NCBI GenBank assembly: GCA_002423325.1
Contig: DIVQ01000216.1
Location: 1-7,830 of the forward strand
Source of the DNA: Anaerolineales bacterium UBA6128
GTDB taxonomy: Bacteria; Chloroflexota; Anaerolineae; UBA1429
Direction: 5' to 3'
Length of the DNA stretch: 7,830 nucleotides
A program made the position numbers and the translations under genes. The notes under the pieces were generated by a model that made no database searches, was not told where the DNA came from, and saw nothing but the letters and a program-made list of their open reading frames with translations. Below are positions 6,228 to 7,830 of the stretch, piece after piece. Position 1 is the stretch's first letter. Every line of letters begins with the position of its first letter.

Positions 6228-6612
6228 CGTCGTTTGCAGTCTCGGTTGTCTCTGGGGCGTTCGCCTGCTGCTGCTGTTCCAGTTCCATGAACACCTTGTC
6301 AAGGCGTGCACCACGCTGCAGCGATTTATCGGCGCGAAACACCAGCTCGGGCGTAAAGCGCCAGCCGAGGATCTCGCCCAGTTCGCGCCGGATGAATTCC
6401 TTGGCGTTCTCGAGCGCGCGCAGGCCCTCTTGCAGATCGCCGCCCTCTTCATAGCACGAGACATACACGCGCGCCACGCGTCGATCGCTCGACAGGTCCA
6501 CATCGGTGACCAGCAGCGCGTTGACGCGTGGATCTGCTACCGTGCTGCCCAGCAAGAGCGAGAGTTCCTCACGCACGAAACTATTGGCTCGTTCCAATTG
6601 ATGGGGCTTCAT
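6205..6612 (-). CDS. rbfA: 30S ribosome-binding factor A
   Basis: RbfA is a small KH-fold assembly factor that binds the 30S subunit and helps 16S rRNA 5'-end maturation, notably during cold stress. The 135-residue product has the family length. It starts MKPHQLERANSFVREELSLLL, then DPRV at about 27-30 and the strand VTDVDLSSDRRVARVYVS at about 35-52. The helix NAKEFIRRELG (about 69-79) is followed by the signature region WRFTPELVF..DKSLQRGARLDKVF (about 84-108). The tail after about residue 112 is low-complexity and rich in Gln, Thr and acidic residues (QQQQ then ETTETANDDE), typical of variable RbfA tails. The ATG at 6612 is preceded by GGGAGAG at 6623-6617 with 4 nt between, supporting this start. 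It lies between infB and the DHH gene, and its last 23 nt overlap the DHH start, suggesting translational coupling. Confidence 0.95.
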   Translation of the reverse strand: MKPHQLERANSFVREELSLLLGSTVADPRVNALLVTDVDLSSDRRVARVYVSCYEEGGDLQEGLRALENAKEFIRRELGEILGWRFTPELVFRADKSLQRGARLDKVFMELEQQQQANAPETTETANDDERPASD

Positions 6613-6648
6613 CTTGCTCTCCCTGCAGTGATAGGCTGTGCCAACGGC

Positions 6649-7830
6649 TCAGTTGACGCGTTCCTTGGTCAGGAACTCGATGACGTCGTCAACTTCAAAG
6701 TCGCCAAACCCGTCCAGGCCCACGCCGCATTCAAGGCCCGTGGTCACTTCGCGCACATCTTCGGTAAAGCGCTTGAGCGAGCCCACCTGACCCTGAAACA
6801 GCTTTTCGGTGCCGCGCATCACGCGCGCCGTGGCGGCACGCAGGGCCTTGCCCTCGGTCACCTGCACACCGGCGATCTGTCCGATCTTGGGCACGCGGAA
6901 GATACTGCGCACCACCGCGCGTCCGGTCACCACGTCGCGGTACTCGGGCTCCAGCATCCCCTTGAGCGCGAGCTGGATGTCTTCGATCAGCCGATAGATG
7001 ATGTTGTAGGTGCGGATGCTGACCTTGGCGGCTTCGGGCATGTGAGATACCGCCGGGTCGACGTCCACTGAAAAGCCGACGATGATGGCGTTGGATGCCA
7101 GGGCCAGCATCACATCGGCCTCGCCGATGGTGCCCACGCCCTCGTGCACAAAGCGCACCTTGAGGCCGCTCACGTCGATCTGGTCGAGTGAGTTGTGAAT
7201 CGGCTCGAGGCTGCCCTGCACGTCGACCTTGAGCACCAGGTTGAGCGTCTGGACCTGCCCGGCCTGCGCCTGAGCATAGACCTGCTCCAGTGTCAGCGGG
7301 CCGGTTGGCTGTGACTGTGCCTCGGCCTGGGCGGCCTTGATCTGGTTCACGGCCTCGCGGGCCGCCTTTTCGCTTTCGACGCGCTCGAAGCGATCGCCTG
7401 CTTTGGGTACGCTGTCCAAGCCCATCACCACTACCGGCGTCGAGGGCGTGGCGCGCTTGAGCGGCTTGCCGCGATGATCGAACATGGCGCGAATCTTGCC
7501 ATAGGTCTCGCCCACCAGGAGGGTGTCGCCGGGCTTGAGCACGCCCTCTTCCACCAGCAGAGTGGCTGTCGGCCCGCGTGAGCGGTCCAGCTTGCCCTCG
7601 ACCACCGCTCCTTCGGCATTCGCGCGTGGGTTGGCCTTGAAATTGGCCATCTCTGCCACCAGCAGGATCATATCGAGCAGCTCGGGGATGCCCTGCTTGG
7701 TGCGCGCTGACACCGGCACAACGATGGTCTCGCCGCCCCATTCCTCGGGGACAAGGTCCAGTTCGGCCAGTTGCTGCTTTACGTTCTCCAGATTGGCTGT
7801 GGCCAGGTCGATCTTGTTGATGGCCACGAT
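6649..7830 (-). CDS. infB: Translation initiation factor IF-2, C-terminal part (5' end outside window)
   Basis: IF-2 is the GTPase that brings initiator fMet-tRNA to the 30S subunit and promotes subunit joining. The frame is open to the window edge, so about 393 residues of the C-terminal part are present. The first visible residues are IVAINKID, the G4 guanine-specificity motif (NKID at about 5-8), so the P-loop and switch regions lie outside the window. The G5 motif VSA follows at about 40-42. A domain II beta-barrel spans about 75-150 (EGKLDRSRGPTAT, GVLKPGD), then a charged Ala/Gln linker at about 150-180. Domain III covers about 195-275 (VQGSLE, HEGVGTIGEADV, NAIIVGF). The fMet-tRNA-binding C-terminal barrel covers about 300-390 (SLKRFTEDVREV, LECGVGLDGF, ending DDVIEFL). 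The GTG at 7827 is an internal valine codon, not the start. This is the most upstream gene seen, and rbfA begins 36 nt after its stop. Confidence 0.97.
   Translation of the reverse strand: MVAINKIDLATANLENVKQQLAELDLVPEEWGGETIVVPVSARTKQGIPELLDMILLVAEMANFKANPRANAEGAVVEGKLDRSRGPTATLLVEEGVLKPGDTLLVGETYGKIRAMFDHRGKPLKRATPSTPVVVMGLDSVPKAGDRFERVESEKAAREAVNQIKAAQAEAQSQPTGPLTLEQVYAQAQAGQVQTLNLVLKVDVQGSLEPIHNSLDQIDVSGLKVRFVHEGVGTIGEADVMLALASNAIIVGFSVDVDPAVSHMPEAAKVSIRTYNIIYRLIEDIQLALKGMLEPEYRDVVTGRAVVRSIFRVPKIGQIAGVQVTEGKALRAATARVMRGTEKLFQGQVGSLKRFTEDVREVTTGLECGVGLDGFGDFEVDDVIEFLTKERVN

Noticed and set aside
6228..6503. N-terminal extension of the DHH protein to position 6503
   Set aside because: This stretch is rbfA read out of frame and gives a Trp/Cys/Arg-rich sequence unlike the family.
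5893..7071. Long plus-strand open frame opposite infB, rbfA and the DHH gene
   Set aside because: It runs antisense across three well-recognised genes and has no family motifs. Long open antisense frames are expected in GC-rich DNA.
6731..7741. Minus-strand alternative frame inside infB
   Set aside because: The infB frame has full IF-2 homology throughout. The alternative product is Arg/Gly-rich low complexity.

Overview
The window is GC-rich, densely packed bacterial chromosome. Every gene I can support lies on the minus strand, so transcription runs from position 7830 down to 1. The gene order is infB (3' part), rbfA, a DHH-family phosphoesterase, truB, ribF, an archease, rtcB, a membrane-anchored sortase, and the 5' end of a basic protein with a predicted membrane segment. 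The order infB-rbfA-DHH-truB-ribF is a widespread bacterial translation/RNA-maturation cluster. The high GC, the sortase with a TLITCYP active site and the terminal basic protein (motif YRYVLGDLKRIGIL) remind me most of Chloroflexota (Anaerolineae-like). That placement is an impression from protein style, not a demonstrated assignment.

Positions 7830-2863 read as one tightly packed transcription unit. infB and rbfA are 36 nt apart. rbfA and the DHH gene overlap by 23 nt. The DHH gene and truB share one base (TGATG). truB and ribF are separated by a short gap that holds a perfect 9-bp hairpin. ribF and archease overlap as ATGA. rtcB follows archease after a 54-nt gap that contains a GC-rich hairpin and an unusually complete Shine-Dalgarno sequence. 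The unit covers translation initiation (IF-2), 30S maturation (RbfA), short-RNA/nucleotide clean-up (DHH), tRNA pseudouridylation (TruB), flavin cofactor synthesis (RibF) and RNA ligation (RtcB with its activator archease). The RNA-ligation pair sits where rpsO is often found in other bacteria.

After rtcB the theme changes. A fully consensus sigma-70-type promoter (TTGACA, 16-bp spacer, TATAAT) lies between rtcB and the sortase gene and points at the sortase. It probably drives a separate cell-surface operon of sortase plus the basic membrane protein cut off by the window edge.

I found no mobile elements, CRISPR arrays, rRNA/tRNA genes or intrinsic terminators with a U-tract. No intergenic stretch exceeds about 75 bases. 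The long plus-strand open frames opposite infB, the DHH gene, ribF and rtcB are GC-driven antisense shadows. I saw no convincing new biological system. The points most worth a second look are the archease-rtcB extension of the infB cluster, the promoter, an odd residue in the RibF kinase signature, and the long cytoplasmic region of the sortase.
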